From an uncultured Ruminiclostridium sp. (lineage in GTDB: Bacteria > Bacillota > Clostridia > Oscillospirales > Ruminococcaceae), in contig CAKSTB010000012.1 in the NCBI GenBank assembly GCA_934490165.1, positions 1 to 64,000 on the forward strand: a stretch of 64,000 nt of DNA, written 5' to 3'. This document shows positions 24,557 through 34,095 of the stretch, piece after piece (position 1 is the stretch's first letter; the number at the start of each line of letters is the position of its first letter). Made by a program: the position numbers and the translations under genes. The notes beneath the pieces are model-generated. The model was not told where the DNA came from, did not search any database, and saw only the letters and a program-made list of their open reading frames with translations.

Positions 24557-27500
24557 ATGGGAAGACAAAAACTTACTATGGACGGTAACAACGCCGCAGG
24601 TCACGTGTCCTATGCGTTTACTGACGTTGCAGCGATTTACCCCATTACACCATCTTCAGTAATGGCTGAAGTAACAGATTCCTGGTCAACAGCCGGAAGA
24701 AAAAATATTTTCGGACAGGAAGTAAAGGTAGTAGAGATGCAGTCAGAAGCCGGCGCAGCAGGCGCAGTTCACGGCTCTCTTGCAGCAGGTGCATGTACTA
24801 CAACTTACACAGCATCACAGGGCTTACTGCTCATGATCCCCAACATGTACAAGATCGCAGGTGAATTACTCCCCAGCGTTATCCATGTTTCCGCTCGTGC
24901 TCTTGCAACACACGCACTTTCTATTTTCGGTGATCACAGCGATATCTACGCTTGCCGTCAGACAGGCTACGCTATGCTCTGCTCCACTAACCCCCAGGAG
25001 GTTATGGATCTCGGTGCAGTTGCTCACCTTTCTACATATGAAGCAAGAGTTCCTTTCCTGCACTTCTTCGACGGTTTCAGAACATCACATGAGATCCAGA
25101 AGATCGAAGTATGGGATTACGAAACACTTGACAAGATGATCGACCACGATGCAGTTGACGCTTTCAGAAACAGAGCTCTCAACCCCGAGAACCCCGTTCT
25201 GCACGGCACAGCTCAGAACCCCGACATCTTCTTCCAGGCAAGAGAAGCAAGCAACAAGTACTATGAAGCTACACCCGCTATCGTACAGAAGTACATGGAC
25301 AAGGTAAACGCTGAGATCGGTACTGATTACAAGCTGTTCAACTACTACGGTGCTCCCGATGCTGAGCAGGTAATCATCGCTATGGGCTCTGTCTGCGATA
25401 CAATTGAAGAAACGATCGACTACTTAACAGCTCAGGGCAAGAAGGTTGGTCTTGTTAAGGTAAGACTTTACAGACCCTTCAGTGTTGATGCATTCGTATC
25501 AGCTATCCCCGAAACAGTTAAGAAAATCACAGTTCTTGACAGAACAAAGGAACCCGGCGCACTCGGCGAACCTTTATACCTCGACGTTGTTGCAGCTCTC
25601 AAGCAGGCTAACAAGTTCCAGGATGTACCCGTATTCACAGGTCGTTACGGTCTTGGTTCTAAGGATACTAACCCCGCTCAGATTATTGCAGTTTACAACA
25701 ACACAGAAAAGCCCAAGTTCACGATCGGTATCGAGGATGATGTTACAGGTCTTTCACTGCCTATCGGTGAGAACCCCAACACAACACCCGAGGGTACAAC
25801 CTGCTGTAAGTTCTGGGGTCTTGGTTCAGACGGTACTGTCGGTGCTAACAAGAACTCTATCAAGATCATCGGCGACCACACAGATATGTATGCTCAGGCA
25901 TACTTCGCATATGACTCAAAGAAGTCAGGCGGTGTTACAATTTCTCACCTTCGTTTCGGTAAGTCACCTATCAAGTCAACTTACTTTGTAAACAAGGCTA
26001 ACTTTGTAGCTTGCCACAACCCCTCATACATCGACAAGTACGATATGGTTGAGGACGTTGTACCCGGCGGTTCATTCCTGCTCAACTGCCAGTGGACAGT
26101 TGACGAGCTTGACGAGAAGCTCCCCGCTCCCGTTAAGGCTTACATCGCTAAGAACAACATCAACTTCTATATCATCAACGCTATCAAGGTAGCTAAGGAG
26201 ATCGGTCTTGGCAACAAGACAAACACTGTATTACAGTCTGCATTCTTCTCGATCGCTAACATCATCCCCGCTGAGGATGCTATCGAATACATGAAGAAGG
26301 CCGCTTACAAGTCATTCGCTAAGAAGGGTGACGATATCGTTAACATGAACTACGCCGCAATCGAAAAGGGCGCAGGCGAGGTTATCAAGGTTGACGTTCC
26401 CGCATCTTGGGCTGACGCTGAGGGTACACTCCCTGTACACACAGCTACAGGCGACAGAAAGGATCTCGTTGACTTCGTTAACAATATCCTTATCCCCGTT
26501 AACGCTCAGAGAGGCGACAAGCTCCCCGTATCTACATTCGTTGGTATGGCTGACGGTACATTCCCCCAGGGCTCAGCAGCTTATGAGAAGCGTGGTATCG
26601 CAGTAGACGTTCCCGAGTGGATCCCCGAGAACTGTATCGAGTGTAACCAGTGTTCATTCGTTTGTCCTCACGCTGTAATCCGTCCTGTTATCCTCTCAGA
26701 GGAAGAAGCTGCTAAGGCTCCCGCAGGCGCAAAGATGAAGGACGCTATGGGTCTTCCCGGCAAGAAGTTCGCAATGGTAACTTCTGTTCTCGACTGCACA
26801 GGCTGTGGTGTTTGTGCTCAGGTTTGCCCCTCTAAGAACAAGGCACTCGTTATGAAGTCACTTGATTCTCAGATGAACGAACAGCCCATGTTCGACTACG
26901 CTGTTAAGGAAGTAGCCGACAAGCCCGAGGTTCACGAGAAGTTCAAGGAAACTACAGTTAAGGGTTCACAGTTCAAGCAGCCCCTGCTCGAATTCTCAGG
27001 CGCTTGCGCAGGCTGTGGTGAAACTCCTTACGCTAAGCTCATCACACAGCTCTTCGGCGACAGAATGTACATTGCTAACGCTACAGGCTGTTCATCAATC
27101 TGGGGCGGCTCTGCTCCCTCAACTCCTTACACAGTAAATAAGGAAGGCAAGGGTCCTGCTTGGGGCAACTCACTGTTCGAGGATAATGCTGAGTTCGGTC
27201 TTGGTATGTTCATCGCTCAGGATACATTAAGACACAGAGCACAGGGTCAGTTAAAGGCTATTGCTGAAAAGACTGACAACGCTGACGTTAAGGCTAAGAT
27301 CGATACATACTTCGAGACAGCTAACGACGGTAAGGCAAACGCTGCTGCTACAAAGGATCTCGTTGCAGCTCTTGAAGCTCTTAACTGCGACTGCGCTGAA
27401 AAGACAGCAGTTCTCAAGGCTAAGAACTACCTCGCTAAGAAGTCCAACTGGATATTCGGCGGCGACGGCTGGGCATATGATATCGGTTACGGTGGTGTTG

Positions 27501-28108
27501 ACCACGTTCTCGCATCAGGCAAGAATGTAAATGTATTCGTATTCGATACTGAGGTTTACTCAAATACAGGCGGACAGGCTTCTAAGGCTACAAATATAGG
27601 TGCTGTTGCACAGTTCGCAGCAGGCGGTAAGGATGTTAAGAAGAAGGATCTCTCCGGTATCGCTATGAAGTACGGTTATGTATATGTTGCTCAGATTTCA
27701 ATGGGCGCAGATATGAACCAGTGCTTAAAGGCAATCGCCGAAGCTGAAGCTTATGACGGTCCTTCACTGATCATTGCTTACGCTCCTTGTATAAACCACG
27801 GTATAAAGGGTGGTCTTACAATCGCTCAGAAGGTAGAAAAGGAAGCTGTACAGGCAGGCTACTGGCATCTGTTCAGATTTAACCCCGCTGCTCCTGCAGG
27901 AACAAATCCGTTCACACTCGACAGCAAGGCTCCTACAGGCGATTACAAGGAATTCATGATGAGAGAAGTTCGTTACAACTCTCTTATGCGTGCTAACCCC
28001 GAAAGAGCTAACGTACTGTTCGATAAGGCAGTTGCTAACTCCAAGAAGCGTTATGAAGATCTTGTAGGTCTTGTTGAATACTACAAGAAGGAATACTGCG
28101 GTGAATAA
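24557..28108 (+). CDS. nifJ: Pyruvate:ferredoxin (flavodoxin) oxidoreductase
   Basis: A 1183-residue cytosolic enzyme that oxidises pyruvate with CoA to acetyl-CoA and CO2, reducing ferredoxin: the central step of anaerobic pyruvate use. The fused domains run in the usual order: domain I (YPITPSS near 28), transketolase-type domain II, gamma domain with VRLYRPF, a 2x[4Fe-4S] ferredoxin domain (CIECNQCSFVCP and CTGCGVCAQVCP, about 690-770), and the TPP-binding domain (ACAGCGETPY near 820, then GDGWAYDIGYGG). The ATG at 24557 is chosen for the AAGGAGG 9 bases upstream. Highly biased codon use suggests strong expression. It has its own promoter and terminator. Confidence 0.97.
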   Translation: MGRQKLTMDGNNAAGHVSYAFTDVAAIYPITPSSVMAEVTDSWSTAGRKNIFGQEVKVVEMQSEAGAAGAVHGSLAAGACTTTYTASQGLLLMIPNMYKIAGELLPSVIHVSARALATHALSIFGDHSDIYACRQTGYAMLCSTNPQEVMDLGAVAHLSTYEARVPFLHFFDGFRTSHEIQKIEVWDYETLDKMIDHDAVDAFRNRALNPENPVLHGTAQNPDIFFQAREASNKYYEATPAIVQKYMDKVNAEIGTDYKLFNYYGAPDAEQVIIAMGSVCDTIEETIDYLTAQGKKVGLVKVRLYRPFSVDAFVSAIPETVKKITVLDRTKEPGALGEPLYLDVVAALKQANKFQDVPVFTGRYGLGSKDTNPAQIIAVYNNTEKPKFTIGIEDDVTGLSLPIGENPNTTPEGTTCCKFWGLGSDGTVGANKNSIKIIGDHTDMYAQAYFAYDSKKSGGVTISHLRFGKSPIKSTYFVNKANFVACHNPSYIDKYDMVEDVVPGGSFLLNCQWTVDELDEKLPAPVKAYIAKNNINFYIINAIKVAKEIGLGNKTNTVLQSAFFSIANIIPAEDAIEYMKKAAYKSFAKKGDDIVNMNYAAIEKGAGEVIKVDVPASWADAEGTLPVHTATGDRKDLVDFVNNILIPVNAQRGDKLPVSTFVGMADGTFPQGSAAYEKRGIAVDVPEWIPENCIECNQCSFVCPHAVIRPVILSEEEAAKAPAGAKMKDAMGLPGKKFAMVTSVLDCTGCGVCAQVCPSKNKALVMKSLDSQMNEQPMFDYAVKEVADKPEVHEKFKETTVKGSQFKQPLLEFSGACAGCGETPYAKLITQLFGDRMYIANATGCSSIWGGSAPSTPYTVNKEGKGPAWGNSLFEDNAEFGLGMFIAQDTLRHRAQGQLKAIAEKTDNADVKAKIDTYFETANDGKANAAATKDLVAALEALNCDCAEKTAVLKAKNYLAKKSNWIFGGDGWAYDIGYGGVDHVLASGKNVNVFVFDTEVYSNTGGQASKATNIGAVAQFAAGGKDVKKKDLSGIAMKYGYVYVAQISMGADMNQCLKAIAEAEAYDGPSLIIAYAPCINHGIKGGLTIAQKVEKEAVQAGYWHLFRFNPAAPAGTNPFTLDSKAPTGDYKEFMMREVRYNSLMRANPERANVLFDKAVANSKKRYEDLVGLVEYYKKEYCGE

Positions 28109-28178
28109 TCACTGTTATTCCTGACGGATAATAAAAGCCCAAAAATTTTGAATAGTCGGAATAGAATAGGTTTTTACG

Positions 28179-28210
28179 CCCCTCCGGTAAAACCGGAGGG
28201 GTTATTTTTT
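28179..28210 (+). terminator. Terminator of nifJ
   Basis: CCCCTCCGG (28179-28187) pairs with CCGGAGGGG (28193-28201), followed by TTATTTTTT. The AT-rich 28211-28459 shows no gene and no recognisable riboswitch. Confidence 0.9.
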
Positions 28211-28459
28211 CCGATATTTATACTTTTGTTCGCTATTATTAACAAGCATTAACTATTCATAATTTTATCAGATTTTACTGTTTTTTATAATTTTTCTGTA
28301 ATGCGAACATAAATACCCCCTGCTCCGATGCAATAAATACATATTGGTGTATAACGCATTCCGGCAGTCATAAAGAGCAAAATCACGGAATACAAATTAC
28401 CAGAGAAAATAACGTACAGGCAAACACGCTTGTACAATATAGAAAAGGAACAAGTCAGT

Positions 28460-29776
28460 ATGGAAATATTAGAGTGGATAAACGAAAACATAGTATGGGG
28501 CATACCGGTGCTTATCCTGTTTGCAGGCTCGGGAATTATCTTCACGATAAGAACCAAAGGCTTACAGATATTGCACTTTCCTACTATCATAAAACGTACA
28601 CTCCTCACAAAACAGCCCGAAGCTGACGGCAAGAAAGTTTCACCGTTCAGGACGCTTACTGCGGCGCTCGGTGCGACGGTCGGTACAGGCAATATCATTG
28701 CTATCGGCAGTGCGATCGCATTCGGCGGTGCAGGTGCGATATTCTGGATGTGGATATCGGCACTGCTAGGTATGGCGACGAGCTTTGCGGAGAACTACCT
28801 CGGTGCGAAATACAGAACCGTTCAGCCTGACGGTCTGACGGGCGGCGTACCTTTCGCTTATATAAAAAAGGCATTCGGCGGCAAAAAGATCGGAACGTTC
28901 TTTGCGGGAATGTTCGCGGTATGCTGTATAGGCGCGAGCTTCGGCATAGGCAATATGGCACAGGTGAACTCAGCGTCTATGGCGCTTCAGAACTGCCTTG
29001 GCGTACCGCTGTGGGTATCGGGACTTCTCAGCGCAGGTGTAATTGCGATCATTGCTCCCGGAGGAATTCACCGTCTGAGCAAGGTGACATCATGGCTTAT
29101 TCCGATAGCCGCAGGCGGTTATATCCTAGGCTGTCTTGCCGTTATCATAATAAACATTCAGAATGTTCCCTCGGTATTTGCGCGCATTTTCACCGAAGCA
29201 TTTTCTTTCAAGGCTATGGGCGGCGGAACTGTCGGCATAGTGATGCTTGAAGCTATGAAATGGGGCGTTAAGCGAGGCGTATTCTCAAACGAGGCGGGTC
29301 TCGGCTCTTCTGTTATGATCAACGCAAACTCCAGTGCCGACAAGCACCACACGCAGGGTATGTGGGCTATGCTTTCGGTATTTATCGATACGATCATCAT
29401 CTGCACAATGACAGCGCTCTGTATTCTTTCAAGCGGTGCAGATCAGAAATCAAGCGTAGGCTTTGATATGGCACTGATAGCATTCCAGGACGGACTGGGA
29501 AGCTTTGCGGGAGCGTTCCTCAGTATAGCGACATTCATATTCGCGATAACAACTGTCACGGGCTGGTGGATATACGGCAGAAGCTGCTTTGTTTACCTTT
29601 TCACAAAGAAGTGGGTAGGCGTGTATCTTGCAATTTTCGTTATTACTGCTTTCGTGGGCGCGGTAATTCAGGCAACGGTCGTATGGGATGTTTCGGATCT
29701 GTTCAACGGACTGATGGCAATACCCAACCTGCTTGCTATAATCCTGCTCCGCAAGGAAGTTAAAGCTGACATTTAA
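28460..29776 (+). CDS. AGCS family sodium:alanine/glycine symporter
   Basis: A 438-residue membrane protein with about 10 helices that imports alanine or glycine with Na+. Family motifs include ALGATVGTGNIIAIG (near 79), a GMATSFAENYLGAKYR block near 112, and VKRGVFSNEAGLGSS near 272. Length matches the family (440-480). The ATG at 28460 follows a GGAA element 9 bases upstream. It stands alone between the nifJ and pckG transcription units. An adjacent small stem (29857-29881) lacks a T tract and may or may not end it. Confidence 0.9.
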   Translation: MEILEWINENIVWGIPVLILFAGSGIIFTIRTKGLQILHFPTIIKRTLLTKQPEADGKKVSPFRTLTAALGATVGTGNIIAIGSAIAFGGAGAIFWMWISALLGMATSFAENYLGAKYRTVQPDGLTGGVPFAYIKKAFGGKKIGTFFAGMFAVCCIGASFGIGNMAQVNSASMALQNCLGVPLWVSGLLSAGVIAIIAPGGIHRLSKVTSWLIPIAAGGYILGCLAVIIINIQNVPSVFARIFTEAFSFKAMGGGTVGIVMLEAMKWGVKRGVFSNEAGLGSSVMINANSSADKHHTQGMWAMLSVFIDTIIICTMTALCILSSGADQKSSVGFDMALIAFQDGLGSFAGAFLSIATFIFAITTVTGWWIYGRSCFVYLFTKKWVGVYLAIFVITAFVGAVIQATVVWDVSDLFNGLMAIPNLLAIILLRKEVKADI

Positions 29777-29947
29777 TTCCTTAAAAATCAGTAGATATTC
29801 ATGTAGTAAAATAAAGCACAAAGTGAACGTGTATCATTCTGATTTGTTTTATACAGCCAATTTCGGGTTCTTGCCCGGCTGTAAATCAAGGTCGGTTATG
29901 TAACGCTTACTTTGTGCAATTTTTTTACCGTTTTTGCAATTTCACTA

Positions 29948-29976
29948 TTGACCTATTGCAAAAAATAGTATATAAT
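29948..29976 (+). promoter_or_regulatory. Promoter of pckG
   Basis: TTGACC (29948-29953), 17-bp spacer, TATAAT (29971-29976). A-tract and TGCAATTT repeats lie just upstream (29917-29943), possible UP element or regulator site. The leader is about 97 bases. 29777-29916 holds no gene. Confidence 0.75.
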
Positions 29977-30080
29977 AGTAAAAGGGGAACAAGGTACGAT
30001 TGAACTGTATCGATAATTCCCTACCGAATGACTTTCATCAGCATAAGCTGATAAAATAAAGAAAAGGAGAACAATCGGTT

Positions 30081-31862
30081 ATGACAAAAAATCAGAATGT
30101 TTTAAAGTGGGTTGAAGAAATGAAAGCCCTCACACAGCCCGACAAGGTTGTATGGATCGATGGCAGCGAGGAACAGCTCAAGGCTCTTCGCGACGAGGCT
30201 ATCAGAACAGGCGAAATGATTGAGCTCAACCAGGAGAAGCTCCCCGGCTGCTTATATCACAGAACAGCCGAAAACGACGTTGCCCGTGTAGAAGACAGAA
30301 CATTCATCTGCTCGAGAGAGAAGGAGAATGCAGGTCCTACAAACAACTGGATGGATCCTAAGGAAATGTACGCTAAGCTGACAAAGCTCTATGACGGCGT
30401 TATGAAGGGTCGTACAATGTATGTTATCCCTTATTCAATGGGACCTATCGGCTCACCTATCGCTAAGGTTGGTGTTGAGCTGACAGACTCTATCTATGTT
30501 GTACTTAACATGGACATCATGACAAGAATGGGCGCACAGGCATTCAAGAACCTGCCCGATGACTCCAATGACTTCGTAAGATGCCTTCACTCAAAGGCTG
30601 ATGTAGATCCCGAGAAGAGATACATCGTTCAGTTTCCTGAAGACAACACGATCTGGTCAATCAATTCAGCTTACGGCGGTAACGTACTGCTCGGCAAGAA
30701 GTGCTTCGCACTCCGTATCGCTTCTTACCAGGGTTGGAAAGAAGGCTGGATGGCTGAACATATGCTTATCCTCGGCGTTAAGAAGCCCGATGGCGATATC
30801 AAGTATATCACAGCAGCATTCCCCTCAGCTTGCGGTAAAACAAACCTCGCTATGCTTATTCCTCCCGAGGGATACAAGAAGGCAGGTTATGAAGTATTCA
30901 CAGTAGGTGATGATATTGCCTGGATGAAGCAGGGTCCTGACGGCAGACTTTACGCTATCAACCCCGAGAACGGCTTCTTCGGTGTTGCTCCCGGTACAAA
31001 CGCAAAGAGCAACTACAATGCACTTGCATCTACAAGAAAGAACACGATCTTCACAAACGTTGCTATCAACAATGATGATATGACAGCTTGGTGGGAAGGT
31101 CTTGACAAGAATCCTCCCGAGAACGCAACAGACTGGAAGGGCAACAAGGTAAACGGTAAGGAATACACAGCAGCAGGCAACAAGCTCGCTCACCCCAACT
31201 CACGTTTCACAGCTCCCGCTCAGAACTGCCCCTGCATTTCACCTGAGTTCAACAACCCTCAGGGTGTACCGATCTCAGCTATCATCTTCGGCGGCAGACG
31301 TGCGGCTACAACTCCTCTGGTTTACCAGTCATTCAGCTGGCAGCACGGCACATATGTAGGTTCTGCAGTTTCTTCTGAAACAACAGCAGCAGCTACAGGT
31401 GCAGTAGGCGTACTCCGTCACGATCCTATGGCTATGAAGCCCTTCTGCGGCTACCACATGGCTGATTACTGGGCACACTGGCTCGAAATGGGCGAGAAGC
31501 TCGGTGACAAGGCTCCTAAGATATTCAACGTTAACTGGTTCAAGCAGGACGAGAACGGTAACTTCATCTGGCCCGGTTTCGGTGACAACATGAGAGTTCT
31601 CGACTGGATCATCAAGAGATGTGAAGGCACAATCGACGCTGAAAAGACTCCTATCGGCTACCTTCCTAAGAAGGGTGACATCAACCTCAAGGGTATAGAG
31701 GACGAGGTTACATCAGAAGTTGAAGACAAGCTGCTCGCAGTTGACAGAGACCTCTGGAAGAAGGAAGTAGAAGAGATGAAGGAATTCTACAAGCAGTTCG
31801 GTGACAAGCTCCCCGACGGCTTAAAGCAGGAACTTGCTGATCTCGAATCAAGACTTGGCTAA
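30081..31862 (+). CDS. pckG: Phosphoenolpyruvate carboxykinase (GTP)
   Basis: A 593-residue cytosolic enzyme interconverting oxaloacetate + GTP and PEP + CO2 + GDP. The GTP-type kinase loop AAFPSACGKTN (near 247-257), the DDIAWMK motif and the long C-terminal FGGRRA/GTNAKSN blocks place it with PckG, not the ATP-type PckA. In gut fermenters it often runs in the carboxylating direction to make oxaloacetate for succinate or aspartate (inference). Codon bias suggests strong expression; it has a strong promoter and terminator and no operon partners. Confidence 0.96.
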   Translation: MTKNQNVLKWVEEMKALTQPDKVVWIDGSEEQLKALRDEAIRTGEMIELNQEKLPGCLYHRTAENDVARVEDRTFICSREKENAGPTNNWMDPKEMYAKLTKLYDGVMKGRTMYVIPYSMGPIGSPIAKVGVELTDSIYVVLNMDIMTRMGAQAFKNLPDDSNDFVRCLHSKADVDPEKRYIVQFPEDNTIWSINSAYGGNVLLGKKCFALRIASYQGWKEGWMAEHMLILGVKKPDGDIKYITAAFPSACGKTNLAMLIPPEGYKKAGYEVFTVGDDIAWMKQGPDGRLYAINPENGFFGVAPGTNAKSNYNALASTRKNTIFTNVAINNDDMTAWWEGLDKNPPENATDWKGNKVNGKEYTAAGNKLAHPNSRFTAPAQNCPCISPEFNNPQGVPISAIIFGGRRAATTPLVYQSFSWQHGTYVGSAVSSETTAAATGAVGVLRHDPMAMKPFCGYHMADYWAHWLEMGEKLGDKAPKIFNVNWFKQDENGNFIWPGFGDNMRVLDWIIKRCEGTIDAEKTPIGYLPKKGDINLKGIEDEVTSEVEDKLLAVDRDLWKKEVEEMKEFYKQFGDKLPDGLKQELADLESRLG

Positions 31863-31882
31863 TCTATAACCGAATAAGCTTT

Positions 31883-31914
31883 AAACCCCCGGCAAGAAAT
31901 TGCCGGGGGTTTTT
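31883..31914 (+). terminator. Terminator of pckG
   Basis: AAACCCCCGGCA (31883-31894) pairs with TGCCGGGGGTTT (31901-31912), 6-base loop, T tract after. Confidence 0.92.
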
Positions 31915-31975
31915 GCTACTGTTCACCGCGTAATCAAGTCTGATTGGCAGTCACCAAAACAAGGTAATGTACAGC

Positions 31976-32009
31976 AAAACGGCATCGGAAAAAGCTCCGA
32001 TGCCGTTTT
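31976..32009. terminator. Bidirectional terminator between pckG and the ABC operon
   Basis: Perfect 14-bp inverted repeat AAAACGGCATCGGA / TCCGATGCCGTTTT with a 6-base loop; T tracts on both strands. It ends the minus-strand ABC operon. Confidence 0.88.
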
Positions 32010-32042
32010 GTGTATTTAAAATATTAACCCAAAAATTGCTGA

Positions 32043-32981
32043 TTAACCCTTAACCGCACCAAGTGCAACGCCCTTAACGATGAACTTGGATAAGCAAAGA
32101 TAAATAACTACTATAGGAAGTATCGAGAGGATAACAACAAGATACTTAACACCGAAGTCAACTATCTTATCGTTGCCAAGAACACCCGCAACCATCATAG
32201 GCATTGTTCTCTGTTCGATCTTGTTAGAAAGAAGCAGCATTGAAGGTGTATAGTAGTTGTTCCAGTTAGCAACGAACTGGAATATAGCCTGTACTGCGAA
32301 AGCAGGCTTAAGTATCGGCAGAGCAATTCTTATGAATGTCATAAACTCGCCGCTACCGTCAATTCTTGCAGCCTCAACTATCTCAAGCGGGAATGAAGAC
32401 TTCATATACTGTAACATGAAGAATACAACCGCAGGAGCAGCAACCGCAGGAACGATCAGGGGAATGAAGTTATCATACAGTTTGATCTGAACCATGAACT
32501 CTAAGAAACCTGTAGATACAACCTGCATAGGAACCATCATAACCGCAAGTATGAAAGTTGTAGCAGCCTTTTTAAGCTTGAAATCGTAAACTACAAGACC
32601 GTAAGCGGTAAGACCTGAGAAGAATACCGCACAAGCAGTAGCGCCGATAGATATAATCAAGCTGTTCGCATAACCATAGAAGAGGTTAAAAGCACTTACA
32701 AACGCACCATCTGCCGCAGAAGGATCATTAAGAGTTTCAAAGTTCTTAATCAAATTTCCGCCCGGAAGAAGCGAAATACCTTGTGAAATAATATCTCCCG
32801 AATCTCTTGTTGCGTTAATAAGGATTATGTAAATCGGGAACAAACTTATAACTGTTATAATAAGGCAGACTACAAAACGTATTATTGCCTGTATCTTAAC
32901 GCCTCTTGTGTAGCGTTCTTCTACACTTTTCATACGTCTTTTTCCGCTCTTTTCATCAATAACATGAGTAGCATTAGCCAT
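32043..32981 (-). CDS. Carbohydrate ABC transporter permease (MalG type)
   Basis: A 312-residue permease with six membrane helices and the EAA loop EAARIDGSGEFMTFIRIALP (near 210-229) that docks the ATPase. It pairs with the MalF-type permease 14 bp upstream. No ATPase gene is in the operon; such importers usually share a multitask MsmK-like ATPase encoded elsewhere. Last gene of the operon; ends at the 31976-32009 hairpin. Confidence 0.92.
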   Translation of the reverse strand: MANATHVIDEKSGKRRMKSVEERYTRGVKIQAIIRFVVCLIITVISLFPIYIILINATRDSGDIISQGISLLPGGNLIKNFETLNDPSAADGAFVSAFNLFYGYANSLIISIGATACAVFFSGLTAYGLVVYDFKLKKAATTFILAVMMVPMQVVSTGFLEFMVQIKLYDNFIPLIVPAVAAPAVVFFMLQYMKSSFPLEIVEAARIDGSGEFMTFIRIALPILKPAFAVQAIFQFVANWNNYYTPSMLLLSNKIEQRTMPMMVAGVLGNDKIVDFGVKYLVVILSILPIVVIYLCLSKFIVKGVALGAVKG

Positions 32982-32995
32982 TGTCAGTTCCCTCC

Positions 32996-33973
32996 TTACT
33001 TAGATTTTTTTGCCTTTGCAGGCGCAGTAGAATCTGTGTTGAACTTGTAGACAAAGATGCCGAGTGCCGCTGTGATGATGAACAGAATTACGGAAGCAGC
33101 AGCTGAGTAACCGTAGTTAGGCTGTGCAGCGTGGAAGTTCTGATAAATGAATACCGCGGTCGTCTTTAAGCTCTGTCTTACTACAGTACCCTCATGTAAC
33201 AGATAAGGAATATCAAACATCTGAAGACCACCGATAAGTGATGTTATGACAACATAAATAAAGATAGGCTTCAGAATCGGCATTGTAATCTTGAAGAATG
33301 TATGCAGTCCGCTTGAACCGTCTATCGAAGCAGCCTCATAAATAGAAGCGTCGATACCGTAAATACCGGACATAAGAAGAAGCATTGTGTTACCATACCA
33401 CATCCATGACTGAATGAACATAACAAGAACTCTTGATGCCCATACATTGTTGATGAACGGGAAAGCTTCGTTTATCCAACCCCAGTTAAGCAAAATGGAG
33501 TTTATTGCACCATACTTTGAGTTACCGAATATCATAAGGAACATACCTGCAACAGAAGCCGCAGTGATTATGTTAGGCATATACATAAGTACCTTGAATA
33601 CGCCTGCTCCTTTTATCTTAACTCTTACATCAGAGAACCATACTGCCAACAACAGTGAAAGAAGCAACTGAATTACAAAGTTACCTATCCAGAGAATAGC
33701 TGTATTGCCTAATGTATTCAGGAAATCCTGCTGAATTGCCGCACCGGCACTGAACTCTCCGCCTGCCGCATCACCAAACAGAAGATACTGATAGTTCTGC
33801 AATCCTACGAAAGCATCGGGGTTACCGCTGTTACCTTTAAGACTGAGGATAAAGGTATTGATAAGCGGATATATCATAAAAAATGTGTAAACCAAGAAAA
33901 ATGGTAAAATAAATAGATAGCCATATTTAGCATAGCTTACCATTTTATGAGGCTTACCGGCAGTTCTCTGCAT
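32996..33973 (-). CDS. Sugar ABC transporter permease (MalF type)
   Basis: A 325-residue permease with six predicted helices and the EAA loop YEAASIDGSSGLHTFFKITM (near 208-227). The ATG at 33973 is chosen because AAAGGTG lies about 8 bases upstream; a longer frame to 34066 has no such signal and would cross the intercistronic hairpin. It forms the translocation channel with the MalG-type partner. Substrate probably an oligosaccharide, given two glycoside hydrolase genes in the window and similar operator-like sites (inference). Confidence 0.92.
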   Translation of the reverse strand: MQRTAGKPHKMVSYAKYGYLFILPFFLVYTFFMIYPLINTFILSLKGNSGNPDAFVGLQNYQYLLFGDAAGGEFSAGAAIQQDFLNTLGNTAILWIGNFVIQLLLSLLLAVWFSDVRVKIKGAGVFKVLMYMPNIITAASVAGMFLMIFGNSKYGAINSILLNWGWINEAFPFINNVWASRVLVMFIQSWMWYGNTMLLLMSGIYGIDASIYEAASIDGSSGLHTFFKITMPILKPIFIYVVITSLIGGLQMFDIPYLLHEGTVVRQSLKTTAVFIYQNFHAAQPNYGYSAAASVILFIITAALGIFVYKFNTDSTAPAKAKKSK

Positions 33974-34021
33974 AAAATACACACCTTTCAACTGATTTTG
34001 GCTAAAAAATTTACAATATAC

Positions 34022-34045
34022 GCTTATGGGCTTTCGCCCATAAGC
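34022..34045 (-). terminator. Intercistronic hairpin between binding-protein and permease genes
   Basis: GCTTATGGG (34022-34030) pairs with CCCATAAGC (34037-34045); a T-rich stretch follows on the minus strand at short distance. Such partial terminators or RNA-stabilising stems commonly raise the binding protein over its permeases. Confidence 0.65.
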
Positions 34046-34095
34046 AATATATTGTAGAGTGATCAATAAATTGTATTAGGGTTTTCTGCTATCGA

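Noticed and set aside
28211..28459. A glycine riboswitch before the AGCS symporter
   Set aside because: No tandem aptamer pattern was visible in the AT-rich spacer.
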